Origin: AC-32 sp963755635
GTDB lineage: Bacteria; Actinomycetota; Thermoleophilia; Gaiellales; Gaiellaceae
Assembly (NCBI GenBank): GCA_963755635.1
Contig: CAVWKS010000019.1
Location: 248,001 to 312,000, forward strand
Direction: 5' to 3'
Length of the DNA: 64,000 bases
Shown here: positions 1 through 6,577 of the stretch, one piece after another
Layout: every line of letters starts with the position of its first letter
Numbering within the stretch: the stretch's first letter is position 1
The notes under the pieces: generated by a model
What the model saw: the letters and a program-made list of their open reading frames with translations, nothing else
What the model was told of the DNA's origin: nothing
Databases searched by the model: none
Program-made: the position numbers and the translations under genes

Positions 1-2
1 CC

Positions 3-1271
3 GGCGGCAAGGTCAAGATCGCGGTCTCCAAGCATCAAGCGGAAACGACGTTCTTCCTCGCGCTGCCGCCGCCCGGACGGCACCACAACGTCAAGCGCTA
101 TCCGATCGCGGTGATCGGGCCCGCATACACGGGGCTGCTCACTTCCACGTCGACGCACCTGACGGGACTCGTCTCGATCGCGGACGTGGCGCCGTCGGTG
201 CTCGACCTCCAGCGCGGCGACCGGCCGGTAATCCGGTCACGAGCCGCGGCAGATCCCCTGGGGTACCTGCACGACCTCGACCAGCGGATGACCGACGCAC
301 ACGCTTCGCGTACCGGGGCACTGCTCGTGCTCGTGGGCCTGATGGTCGTCCTCGGGCTGGCCGCGCTCGCCTCGCGCTCGGCCGCGCTAGGGCGCGCCGC
401 CTTTCTGGCCGCTCCTTCCTGCCTCGTCGTCTCGCTGCTCTTGAGCGCAGCCGGCGTGAGTCGTCCATGGCACGTCTTGGTCGCGCTCGGGCTCGGCGCG
501 GGCGCGCTGGCGCTCGCGGCCGGTGCGCTGCTGCGCCCGCGGCTCAGGCTCGCGCTCGGGCTCGTCGCGCTATTCGTCTTCCTGTTCGCGGCGCTCTGGG
601 CGGAACCGCGCTGGAACAGCCTCGCCGTGCTCGGCGCGCGTCCCGACGGCGGCGGGCGCTTCTACGGGATCAACAACCAGATCGCGACACTGCTCCTCTC
701 CCCCGCGCTCGTGCTCGGCGCGCTGAGCGGGCCGGCTCTACCGGGCGTCGCGCTGCTCGTCTCCGCAGCCGTTGGCGTCAGCACGATCGGCGCGAACGGC
801 GGCGGGCTACTCGCGTTTCTCGCCGGCTTCCTGGCGCTCGGGCTCCTCCAGCGGTCGGTGCGGCCGACCCCGCTGCGTGTGGCGGTCGCGCTCGCGGTCG
901 TCGCCGCTGCCGCGCTCGCGCTCGTCGGGATCGACGCCGCGCTCGGCGGCTCGAATCACGTCACGCATGCGGTGGGTGGAGGACCCGGCTCGCTCGCCGG
1001 CCACTTCGCGCACCGCCTCCACCTCGCCGCGGCGTTCGTCGCCGCCCGCTGGAACCAGGCGCTGCTCTTCACGGTCAGCGTCGCCGGGCTGATCTGGGTC
1101 GCGCTGCGCCGGCCTCGCCTGGCGGTGCTCGACGCGCTGCTGATCGCGATCCTGGTGCTGTTGCTCGTCAGCGACAACCCGACCGACATCGTCGGTCTCG
1201 GCGCCCTCTCGGCGCTCGTGCTGCGGGTGTGGCTCGCGAGAACCGGCGAACGGCTGGGCGGGCTTGAATAG
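3..1271 (+). CDS. Membrane protein with phosphatase-like N-terminal part (5' truncated)
   Basis: The reading frame is open from the left edge of the window, so the start lies upstream. The first ~70 residues include LTSTSTHLTGLVSIADVAPS, which resembles the end of an alkaline-phosphatase-like fold in actinobacterial membrane proteins that read G-L-[IV]-[ST]-x-D-[IV]-A-P-[ST]. The rest is a string of about nine hydrophobic segments with conserved-looking loops GGGRFYGINNQ and STIGANGGG. The product is probably a polytopic membrane enzyme acting on an envelope or cell-surface substrate; the reaction cannot be told. A GTG at 111 could be read as a start, but coding sequence clearly continues upstream of it. 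The 3' end runs to within 10 bases of the next gene. Confidence 0.7.
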   Translation, partial: GGKVKIAVSKHQAETTFFLALPPPGRHHNVKRYPIAVIGPAYTGLLTSTSTHLTGLVSIADVAPSVLDLQRGDRPVIRSRAAADPLGYLHDLDQRMTDAHASRTGALLVLVGLMVVLGLAALASRSAALGRAAFLAAPSCLVVSLLLSAAGVSRPWHVLVALGLGAGALALAAGALLRPRLRLALGLVALFVFLFAALWAEPRWNSLAVLGARPDGGGRFYGINNQIATLLLSPALVLGALSGPALPGVALLVSAAVGVSTIGANGGGLLAFLAGFLALGLLQRSVRPTPLRVAVALAVVAAAALALVGIDAALGGSNHVTHAVGGGPGSLAGHFAHRLHLAAAFVAARWNQALLFTVSVAGLIWVALRRPRLAVLDALLIAILVLLLVSDNPTDIVGLGALSALVLRVWLARTGERLGGLE

Positions 1272-1281
1272 ACTCGCGCCC

Positions 1282-1695
1282 ATGCGCCGCCTGGCACCGT
1301 TGCTCGCAGCCACATTTGTCCTGGCCGGCTGCGGCGCCGGCACGACCGTCTCCCCGACGGCGGAGACGGTGATCGGGTCCCTCCCGGCGGCCACGACGAC
1401 GCAGGCCACCGTGGCGAAGGGTGATGCGACAGCCGGGGCGGCGCTGTTCAAGTCCAAGGGCTGCGTCGGTTGCCACACATTCGCGCCTGCCGGCTCGCAC
1501 AGCACGACCGGGCCGGACCTCGACAAGCTGGCTGACTACGCAAAGAAGGCGAACATGGGCTCCACCCAGGCGTTCGCGGCCCAGTCGATCAAGGACCCCG
1601 GCGCCTACGTCGAATCCGGCTACAGCAACATCATGCCGAACTTCGGCCTGAGCGATAAGCAAATCGCCGACCTCGTCGCCTACCTGACGAAGTGA
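1282..1695 (+). CDS. Lipoprotein c-type cytochrome
   Basis: The 137-residue protein begins with a lipoprotein signal (hydrophobic stretch ending LAGC at about residue 17), so it should be anchored to the outer face of the membrane by a lipidated cysteine. After a Thr/Ala-rich linker comes one cytochrome c domain: the heme-binding CVGCH near residue 70 and a likely axial methionine in NIMPNFG near residue 120. It probably carries single electrons in a respiratory chain. ATG 1282 is preferred over the TTG at 1264, which lies inside the previous gene. The stop overlaps the serS start (GTGA), so the two are probably co-translated. Confidence 0.88.
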   Translation: MRRLAPLLAATFVLAGCGAGTTVSPTAETVIGSLPAATTTQATVAKGDATAGAALFKSKGCVGCHTFAPAGSHSTTGPDLDKLADYAKKANMGSTQAFAAQSIKDPGAYVESGYSNIMPNFGLSDKQIADLVAYLTK

Positions 1696-2918
1696 TCGAC
1701 CTCCGGGCCGCGCGGGCCGACCCGGACGGCTTCAGGGCGGCAGTCGCGCGCAAGGGCGGCGCCGAGGCCTTCGACGAGCTGCTTGCCGCGGACGAGAGCT
1801 GGCGCGAGCTCGTTCCGCAAGTCGACGAGCTGCGCAGCCGCCAGAAGCTGAAGGGCAAGCCGACGCCCGAGCAGGTCGAGGAGCTGAAGCAGGTCAAGGA
1901 GGACCTGCGCAAGCTCGAGGAAGAGCTCGCCGCCGCGGCGGAGCGGCGCGACGAGCTGCTGCAGAAGGTGCCGAACCCGCCGCACGAGTCGGTTCCGGAC
2001 GCGGTCACAGACGATGCGGAAGGCGAGGTCGTCCGCACCTCCGGCGAGCCGCCGGAGATCGCCGACCCGAAGGACCACCTCGAGCTCGGCCGCTTCGAGA
2101 TGGAGCGCGCCGCGCGAGTCTCGGGGTCGCGCTTCGGCTACATCGTCGGCGACACCGCGCGAGTCGCGTTCGCGCTCTACCGCTGGGCGCTCGAGCGCGT
2201 CGGCGCACAAGGGTTCGCGCCGGTGATCCCGCCGGTGCTCGTGCGCGAGGAAGCGATGTACGGCACGGGCTTCTTCCCGGCCGAGCGCTTCGAGATCTAC
2301 GAGGTCGCGGACGAGGGGCTCTACCTGACGGGCACCTCCGAGGTCGCGCTGGCGGGCATGCACATGAGCGAGATCCTCGACGGCGAGGAGCTGCCGCTGC
2401 GCTACTCGGCGTTCTCGACCAACTTCCGGCGCGAGGCGGGCGCCGCCGGGCGCGACACGCGCGGGATGTTCCGCGTCCACCAGTTCAACAAGGTCGAGAT
2501 GTTCGCGTACGTCCTGCCGGAGGACTCGTGGGACGAGCACGAGCGGATCCTGGCGCTGGAGGAGTCGCTGGCGCAGGAGCTCGGTCTGCCGTACCGCGTG
2601 GTGAACATCGCGGCGAACGAGCTGAGCGCGGCCGCCGCGAAGCGGTACGACCTGGAGGCGTGGTTCCCCTCGCAGGAGCGCTACCGCGAGCTGACGTCAG
2701 CGTCGAACACGACCGACTACCAGACGCGCCGCCTCGGCATCCGCTACCGCGCGGGCGGAGGCCCGGAGCCCGTCCACACCCTCAACGGCACCGCCGTTAC
2801 CGACCGCTGGCTGCTCGCCGTGCTCGAAAACTTCCAGGACGAGGGCGGGAATGTCGCGGTCCCGGAGATCCTGGCCGCGTTCGGCGCTCCTCAGCGGATC
2901 GAGAACGAGGGGCGCTAG
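1692..2918 (+). CDS. serS: Serine--tRNA ligase
   Basis: This 408-residue class II aminoacyl-tRNA synthetase charges tRNA-Ser. Residues ~1-100 form the charged helical arm that grips the long variable arm of tRNA-Ser. The catalytic core follows: TGTSE binding serine near residue 217, motif 2 FRREAG near 245 with RVHQFNKVE, and motif 3 LNGTAVTDRWLLAVLENFQ near 363, which keeps the ATP-binding arginine in a slightly unusual context (TDRW instead of the common VGRT). The GTG start overlaps the cytochrome stop. All four serine tRNA genes lie in the same window, the nearest only 420 bases downstream. Confidence 0.97.
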   Translation: MIDLRAARADPDGFRAAVARKGGAEAFDELLAADESWRELVPQVDELRSRQKLKGKPTPEQVEELKQVKEDLRKLEEELAAAAERRDELLQKVPNPPHESVPDAVTDDAEGEVVRTSGEPPEIADPKDHLELGRFEMERAARVSGSRFGYIVGDTARVAFALYRWALERVGAQGFAPVIPPVLVREEAMYGTGFFPAERFEIYEVADEGLYLTGTSEVALAGMHMSEILDGEELPLRYSAFSTNFRREAGAAGRDTRGMFRVHQFNKVEMFAYVLPEDSWDEHERILALEESLAQELGLPYRVVNIAANELSAAAAKRYDLEAWFPSQERYRELTSASNTTDYQTRRLGIRYRAGGGPEPVHTLNGTAVTDRWLLAVLENFQDEGGNVAVPEILAAFGAPQRIENEGR

Positions 2919-3301
2919 AGGCGGCCGGCGAGCTCGCGGTCGCGGTGCGTCTCGATCGTGCCGAACGCGTAGAGCGCGATGGTCAGCGCCGTGAACGCTC
3001 CGGCGAGAACGCTCATGTAGCCGGTCTCTCCGATCGGTGCGAAGAAGCTCACGAGCATCAGCGGAAACCAGACGTAGAGGAGCGTCATGATGAAGCCCAT
3101 TCCCGCGCACCGGGCGAGCATCCGGAGGTTGCCGAGCCCGCTCGGCAGGAGCAGGTCTTCCGGCCGCAGCGCCGGCCCGTGGTCGCTGCGGGACCAGAAC
3201 CTGATCGAGGCGCGGTTCCAACCTCGGTGATCGTGGCCAGACCAGAGGTCGTCCGGCTCGGAGGCAAAGGCTTCCCTGTCGCGCTCGCGCTCCGGGTCCA
3301 C
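2915..3301 (-). CDS. Small two-TM membrane protein, unknown function
   Basis: This 128-residue protein has a charged N-terminal half (PERERDREAFASEPDDLW) and two hydrophobic helices in the C-terminal half (about residues 66-88 and 94-116). I do not recognise a family. The frame is open further upstream, but that part would run through tRNA-Ser. The GTG at 3301 is chosen because a perfect TATAGT box ends 7 bases before it, the spacing of a leaderless transcript. It converges on serS and the two stop codons overlap (CTAG). Confidence 0.65.
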   Translation of the reverse strand: MDPERERDREAFASEPDDLWSGHDHRGWNRASIRFWSRSDHGPALRPEDLLLPSGLGNLRMLARCAGMGFIMTLLYVWFPLMLVSFFAPIGETGYMSVLAGAFTALTIALYAFGTIETHRDRELAGRL

Positions 3302-3307
3302 GGGCAA

Positions 3308-3313
3308 ACTATA
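3308..3313 (-). promoter_or_regulatory. -10 box TATAGT, leaderless promoter
   Basis: TATAGT on the minus strand is followed by 6 bases (TTGCCC) and then the GTG at 3301. The transcript would start at or next to the start codon. Confidence 0.6.
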
Positions 3314-3340
3314 GGTCGCTGCGACCACGACAACTAGCAC

Positions 3341-3429
3341 GGCGGGGTGCCAGAGCGGACGAATGGACCGGTCTTGAAAACCGGAGGCGCCCGAAAGGGC
3401 GCCCGTGGGTTCGAATCCCACCCCCGCCG
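3341..3429 (+). tRNA. tRNA-Ser(TGA)
   Basis: The acceptor stem GGCGGGG pairs with CCCCGCC and the discriminator is G. The anticodon loop CTTGAAA gives TGA. A long variable arm (GGCGCCC-GAAA-GGGCGCC) and a GGTTCGAATCC T-loop fit a class II serine tRNA. CCA is not encoded. Confidence 0.97.
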
Positions 3430-3482
3430 CTCGAGGGCCCTGGACCACATCGTACAACGAAGGGACTTGCTAGCCTCGGCGC

Positions 3483-3875
3483 ATCGGATCGACGACCCAT
3501 GGGGAATCCATCACCTCCGTCGCCCCTGACGGCGTCTCAGCCGCTGCCGCCACGCCGGGCCTCACTCGTGAGCTCGCCTTCGACACCGACCGGGCGATGC
3601 TCATCCGTGTGCGCGCGGAAGGCGGCATCTCTTCGGGCTGGCACCACCACGGCGATCGCGAGGTACTCGGGCACGTGCTGCGCGGCCGCGTCCACTTCGA
3701 GTACGGCCCGGGCGGAAGCGGGAGCACGGACGTCGAGGAGGGCGGTTACTTCCAGATCCCTCCGGGCCTAGTTCATCGTGACGTCAATCCGAGCCTCGAG
3801 CCGCAGGACCTGATCATCGCTTTCATCGGGACGGGACCGCTCGTCGTGAACGTCGACGGTCCGGACACCGCCTAG
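3483..3875 (+). CDS. Cupin-domain protein, start uncertain
   Basis: This is a single-domain cupin. The metal-site motif is GWHHHGDREVLGHVLRG near residue 50 and the second cupin box is GGYFQIPPGLVHRDVNP near residue 90. It is likely a small beta-barrel binding a metal or a small ligand. The first canonical start in frame is ATG 3597, but that would cut off about 38 residues of plausible coding sequence (SVAPDGV...ATPGLTRELAF) typical of such cupins. A TAGCCT box 6 bases before ATC 3483 suggests a leaderless start there with a non-standard ATC. Alternatively ATG 3499, in another frame, is the start and a base has been lost. The substrate is unknown. Confidence 0.65.
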   Translation: MGSTTHGESITSVAPDGVSAAAATPGLTRELAFDTDRAMLIRVRAEGGISSGWHHHGDREVLGHVLRGRVHFEYGPGGSGSTDVEEGGYFQIPPGLVHRDVNPSLEPQDLIIAFIGTGPLVVNVDGPDTA

Positions 3876-3974
3876 ATCTGTTGCTCACAGGGACCTACTA
3901 GGCGCCGACGGAGTCGCGTAGAGCCGAGCTGGGAGGCCGCCGATGCGGACGGTTGCCTGTGCCACGATGGGTTG

Positions 3975-5033
3975 ATGCGCGGCGCCCTCGGTTCGGAAAC
4001 TCGCGCCAGGCTTCGGCGCGCCCTGGGCTGGATCGAGCGCCGGCCGGTGCTCGTGCTGTTCGTGCCGGCGGCCCTCGCTCTCGGAGCGGTCGCCGGCCTG
4101 GCCGACCTCGCCGGCGCGGAGCGAATCGACCGCGCGGCGCGCCACCTCCACCCGATCTGGCTCGTGCTCTGCCTCGGCGGTGAGCTCGTCGCGTACGGCG
4201 GCTACGTGCTCGCCGTGCGCGACACGGCGAAGGTCGACAACGGACCGAAGCTGAGCTTCGGCGACTCCGTCCGGGCGGTTCTCGGCGGGTTCGGCGTCTT
4301 CGCGGCGACGAGGACGAGCGGCGGCTTCGCCGTCGACTACTGGGCGCTACGGAACGCCGGCGACGATCGCGAGGGAGCCGTCGCCCGCGTGCTCGCACTG
4401 GGGGCGCTCGAGTACGCCGTCCTCGCGCCCGCTGCGCTCTGCGCCGCGATCGCGCTGATCCTCGACCCCGATAACACCGTCTCGCTGGGGCTGACGCTGC
4501 CCTGGCTGGCGGTGATCCCCGGCGCGGCGGTCGCGATCTGGTTGAGCTCGCCGAAGCGAGCAGGCGGCTACACGCGCCCCGGCCGGGACGCGGGCCGGCT
4601 GCGCGTGGCCTTCGCCCACTTCGTCCGGGGGCTCTTGATCTTGCGCTCGCTGCTCCTCGCTCCGCCGCGCGAGCACGGGCTGGGGGTGCTCGGGACCGGG
4701 CTGTACTGGGCCGGCGACATCGCCTGCCTCTGGGGCGCGCTGGCCTTCTTCGGCAACCCACGGCTCTCGGTGCCGGCGCTGATCATCGGCTACGCGACCG
4801 GGTACGTGCTGACCAGACGCTCGCTGCCGGCCGGCGGCGCCGGCGTCGTCGAGATCGCGCTCACGTTCGCGCTCTTCTGGGTCGGCCTGCCGTTCGTGCG
4901 CGCCATGCTCGGGGTCGTCGTCTACCGGCTGTTCAACCTCTGGCTGCCGATCGTGCCGGCGCTGGCGTTGATGCCGCCGATCGACGAGCTCCGCCGTGAC
5001 TTCGACACCGCTGACCTAGCGGAAAAGGACTAG
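3975..5033 (+). CDS. YbhN/UPF0104-type integral membrane protein (LPG synthase TM region family)
   Basis: This ~352-residue protein has about eight membrane helices. Its layout is that of the lysylphosphatidylglycerol synthase transmembrane-region family (YbhN/AglD-like): an N-terminal helix, a conserved-looking core GGFGVFAATRTSGGFAVDYW near residue 105, and a glycine-rich C-terminal segment SLPAGGAGVVEIALTFAL near residue 285, where the family has PGGLG-x-E. Relatives act in lipid or glycolipid handling, some as flippases; no substrate can be named here. ATG 3975 is preferred over the TTG three bases upstream. The 3' end overlaps that of the convergent DnaJ-like gene by 18 bases. Confidence 0.78.
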   Translation: MRGALGSETRARLRRALGWIERRPVLVLFVPAALALGAVAGLADLAGAERIDRAARHLHPIWLVLCLGGELVAYGGYVLAVRDTAKVDNGPKLSFGDSVRAVLGGFGVFAATRTSGGFAVDYWALRNAGDDREGAVARVLALGALEYAVLAPAALCAAIALILDPDNTVSLGLTLPWLAVIPGAAVAIWLSSPKRAGGYTRPGRDAGRLRVAFAHFVRGLLILRSLLLAPPREHGLGVLGTGLYWAGDIACLWGALAFFGNPRLSVPALIIGYATGYVLTRRSLPAGGAGVVEIALTFALFWVGLPFVRAMLGVVVYRLFNLWLPIVPALALMPPIDELRRDFDTADLAEKD

Positions 5034-5786
5034 CGCGAGGAACGCGACCGCGACGAGCAGGCCGAGCGCCGCCGCCGCGCGCACGAGCGCCGAGTCCGCG
5101 GGCTGCGGCGCAACGCGAACGTGGACGAACGCGCCCTCGTCGCCGGGCACCTTGAGCCGGTCGCCGTCCGCGATGCCTGAGGGAAGCAGGACGTCGATCT
5201 CGCGCTGCTCCTCGACTGTCCCGCTCCCGCCGCATTCGGCGCACGGGCTCTCGACCAGCCGTCCCGATCCTCCGCAGAGCTCGCACTTGACCAGCTGCAA
5301 GACGAGCATGTCGCCCGTGTCCTTGCGCCGCCGCGTGGTGCCGCGGCCCTCACAGCTCGGGCAGGTCTCGCTCGTCGAGCTGCACTGCGTGCATTCGGCC
5401 TGCCGGCGGTAACGAATCGTCTTCCGTGTCCCACGTGCGGCTTCGTAGAAGCCGAGCTCGACGTCGGCGACCGCGCCCGCGCGCGTGCCGCGCCTCCGCG
5501 AGCGCGCCCGGGCCCAGAACTGCAGCAGGTCCGCGAACGCGCCGGCCGACGTGGGCGCGGCGCCGCGGTAGCCGAAGCGGTCGTAGAGGATCCGCCTCGC
5601 CGGCTGCGAGAGCGAGGCGTAGGCCTCGGCGAGCTCGCGGAACTTCTGCTCGGCGTCCGGATCGCTGGAGACGTCCGGGTGGTACTTCCGGGCCTGGGCC
5701 CGGAACGCGCGCTTGATCGTCGCCGAGTCGGCTCCGCGGTCGACGCCCAGAACCCGGTAGTAGTCGCGCGCCGCTGCAGCCTCCAC
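5016..5786 (-). CDS. Membrane-anchored DnaJ-like co-chaperone
   Basis: The 256-residue protein starts with a complete J domain (DYYRVLGVDRGAD, HPD at residues ~36-38, YDRFG), so it should stimulate a DnaK ATPase. A linker is followed by four CxxC units (CTQC, CPSCEGRG, CELCGGSG, CAECGGSG), a compact DnaJ-type zinc region, then a short piece of the substrate-binding domain (LLPSGIADGDRLKVPGDEG). The normal second half of that domain is missing. In its place is a single C-terminal membrane helix, ending LALVLFR. A stop codon lies immediately before GTG 5786, fixing the longest start. It is divergent from the proline-rich gene, with only 16 bases between starts. Confidence 0.85.
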   Translation of the reverse strand: MEAAAARDYYRVLGVDRGADSATIKRAFRAQARKYHPDVSSDPDAEQKFRELAEAYASLSQPARRILYDRFGYRGAAPTSAGAFADLLQFWARARSRRRGTRAGAVADVELGFYEAARGTRKTIRYRRQAECTQCSSTSETCPSCEGRGTTRRRKDTGDMLVLQLVKCELCGGSGRLVESPCAECGGSGTVEEQREIDVLLPSGIADGDRLKVPGDEGAFVHVRVAPQPADSALVRAAAALGLLVAVAFLALVLFR

Positions 5787-5802
5787 TCAAGTCTTCTTCC
5801 AC

Positions 5803-6513
5803 GTGCGGGCCTCCGGCGAAACCGATTCGGGTCCTCGCGAGTTCTATCCACGAGTGCGTCCGCTGCGTCTTGTCGTCGTCCTGGCCTGCGGAGTCGCCGG
5901 GCTCTGGGCCGGTGCCTCGATCCAGGGAGCCGGCTTTCCGCCGCTGCCGACCATCTCCCTGCCGGTGTCGGTCTCCATCTCCGTGCCGAGCCTGCCGGTG
6001 CCCCCTCCCCCGCCGCCGCCCAGGCAGCCGCCGCCACCACCGGCGCCACCGCCCGCGCCACCTCCACCGCAGCCACCACCGCCGTCGCCGCCGGCGCCGC
6101 CTCCACCCGCGGGCCGCCCTCCGGCGCCGGCTCCTCCCGCCCGCCACCACAGCGGCAGCAACTCGGTCTCGGGCCACGCGAGGCGCGTAACGCCGGCGCA
6201 CCAGGCAGCCGTGAAGCAGGGACGGACCAAGACGCCCAGGGTCGCGCAGCAGCGTGTTGCTCGAGCGCCCAGCGCCACCCTTCCGCACGGGGTCCTGACC
6301 TCCGGGGCGCTCGTGCCGACCGCGCGCAAGCTCCCGTTCATCGCCGTCGCGCTGCTCGGCGCGGCGATTTTCCTCTTCGGGCTCGGTGTCCTGCCGCCGC
6401 GAACGATCCCGCATCCGGTCGCCGCCGAGCTGCTCGTCGAACGGCGCGGCGCGCTGGCGCTCGGCGGCCTACTCACGCTCGCAGCGGGAATCGCCGCCTA
6501 CCTGCTTGTTTGA
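5803..6513 (+). CDS. Proline-rich membrane protein, unknown function
   Basis: A 236-residue protein. One membrane helix (~residues 22-41) precedes a proline-dominated segment (~65-125, broken by A, Q, S and R). A basic stretch follows, then two C-terminal helices (~175-195 and ~215-235). The proline segment is less pure than those of the PASTA cluster at 11.5-36.5 kb and there is no PASTA domain, so it is probably unrelated to them. No family recognised. Confidence 0.6.
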   Translation: MRASGETDSGPREFYPRVRPLRLVVVLACGVAGLWAGASIQGAGFPPLPTISLPVSVSISVPSLPVPPPPPPPRQPPPPPAPPPAPPPPQPPPPSPPAPPPPAGRPPAPAPPARHHSGSNSVSGHARRVTPAHQAAVKQGRTKTPRVAQQRVARAPSATLPHGVLTSGALVPTARKLPFIAVALLGAAIFLFGLGVLPPRTIPHPVAAELLVERRGALALGGLLTLAAGIAAYLLV

Positions 6514-6521
6514 GCCTTTTT

Positions 6522-6547
6522 CCAGATCCCCTTTCCGGGGGATCTGG
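6522..6547 (+). terminator. Hairpin terminator
   Basis: CCAGATCCCC and GGGGATCTGG form a perfect 10-bp stem with a 6-base loop, 9 bases after the stop of the proline-rich gene. No T tract follows. Confidence 0.55.
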
Positions 6548-6577
6548 ACAGGCCCAAAGCCAGTGAAACTAAGGCGG

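Noticed and set aside
5803..6513. Tenth member of the PASTA/proline-stalk family
   Set aside because: It has no PASTA domain, its proline region is impure, and it ends in two membrane helices.
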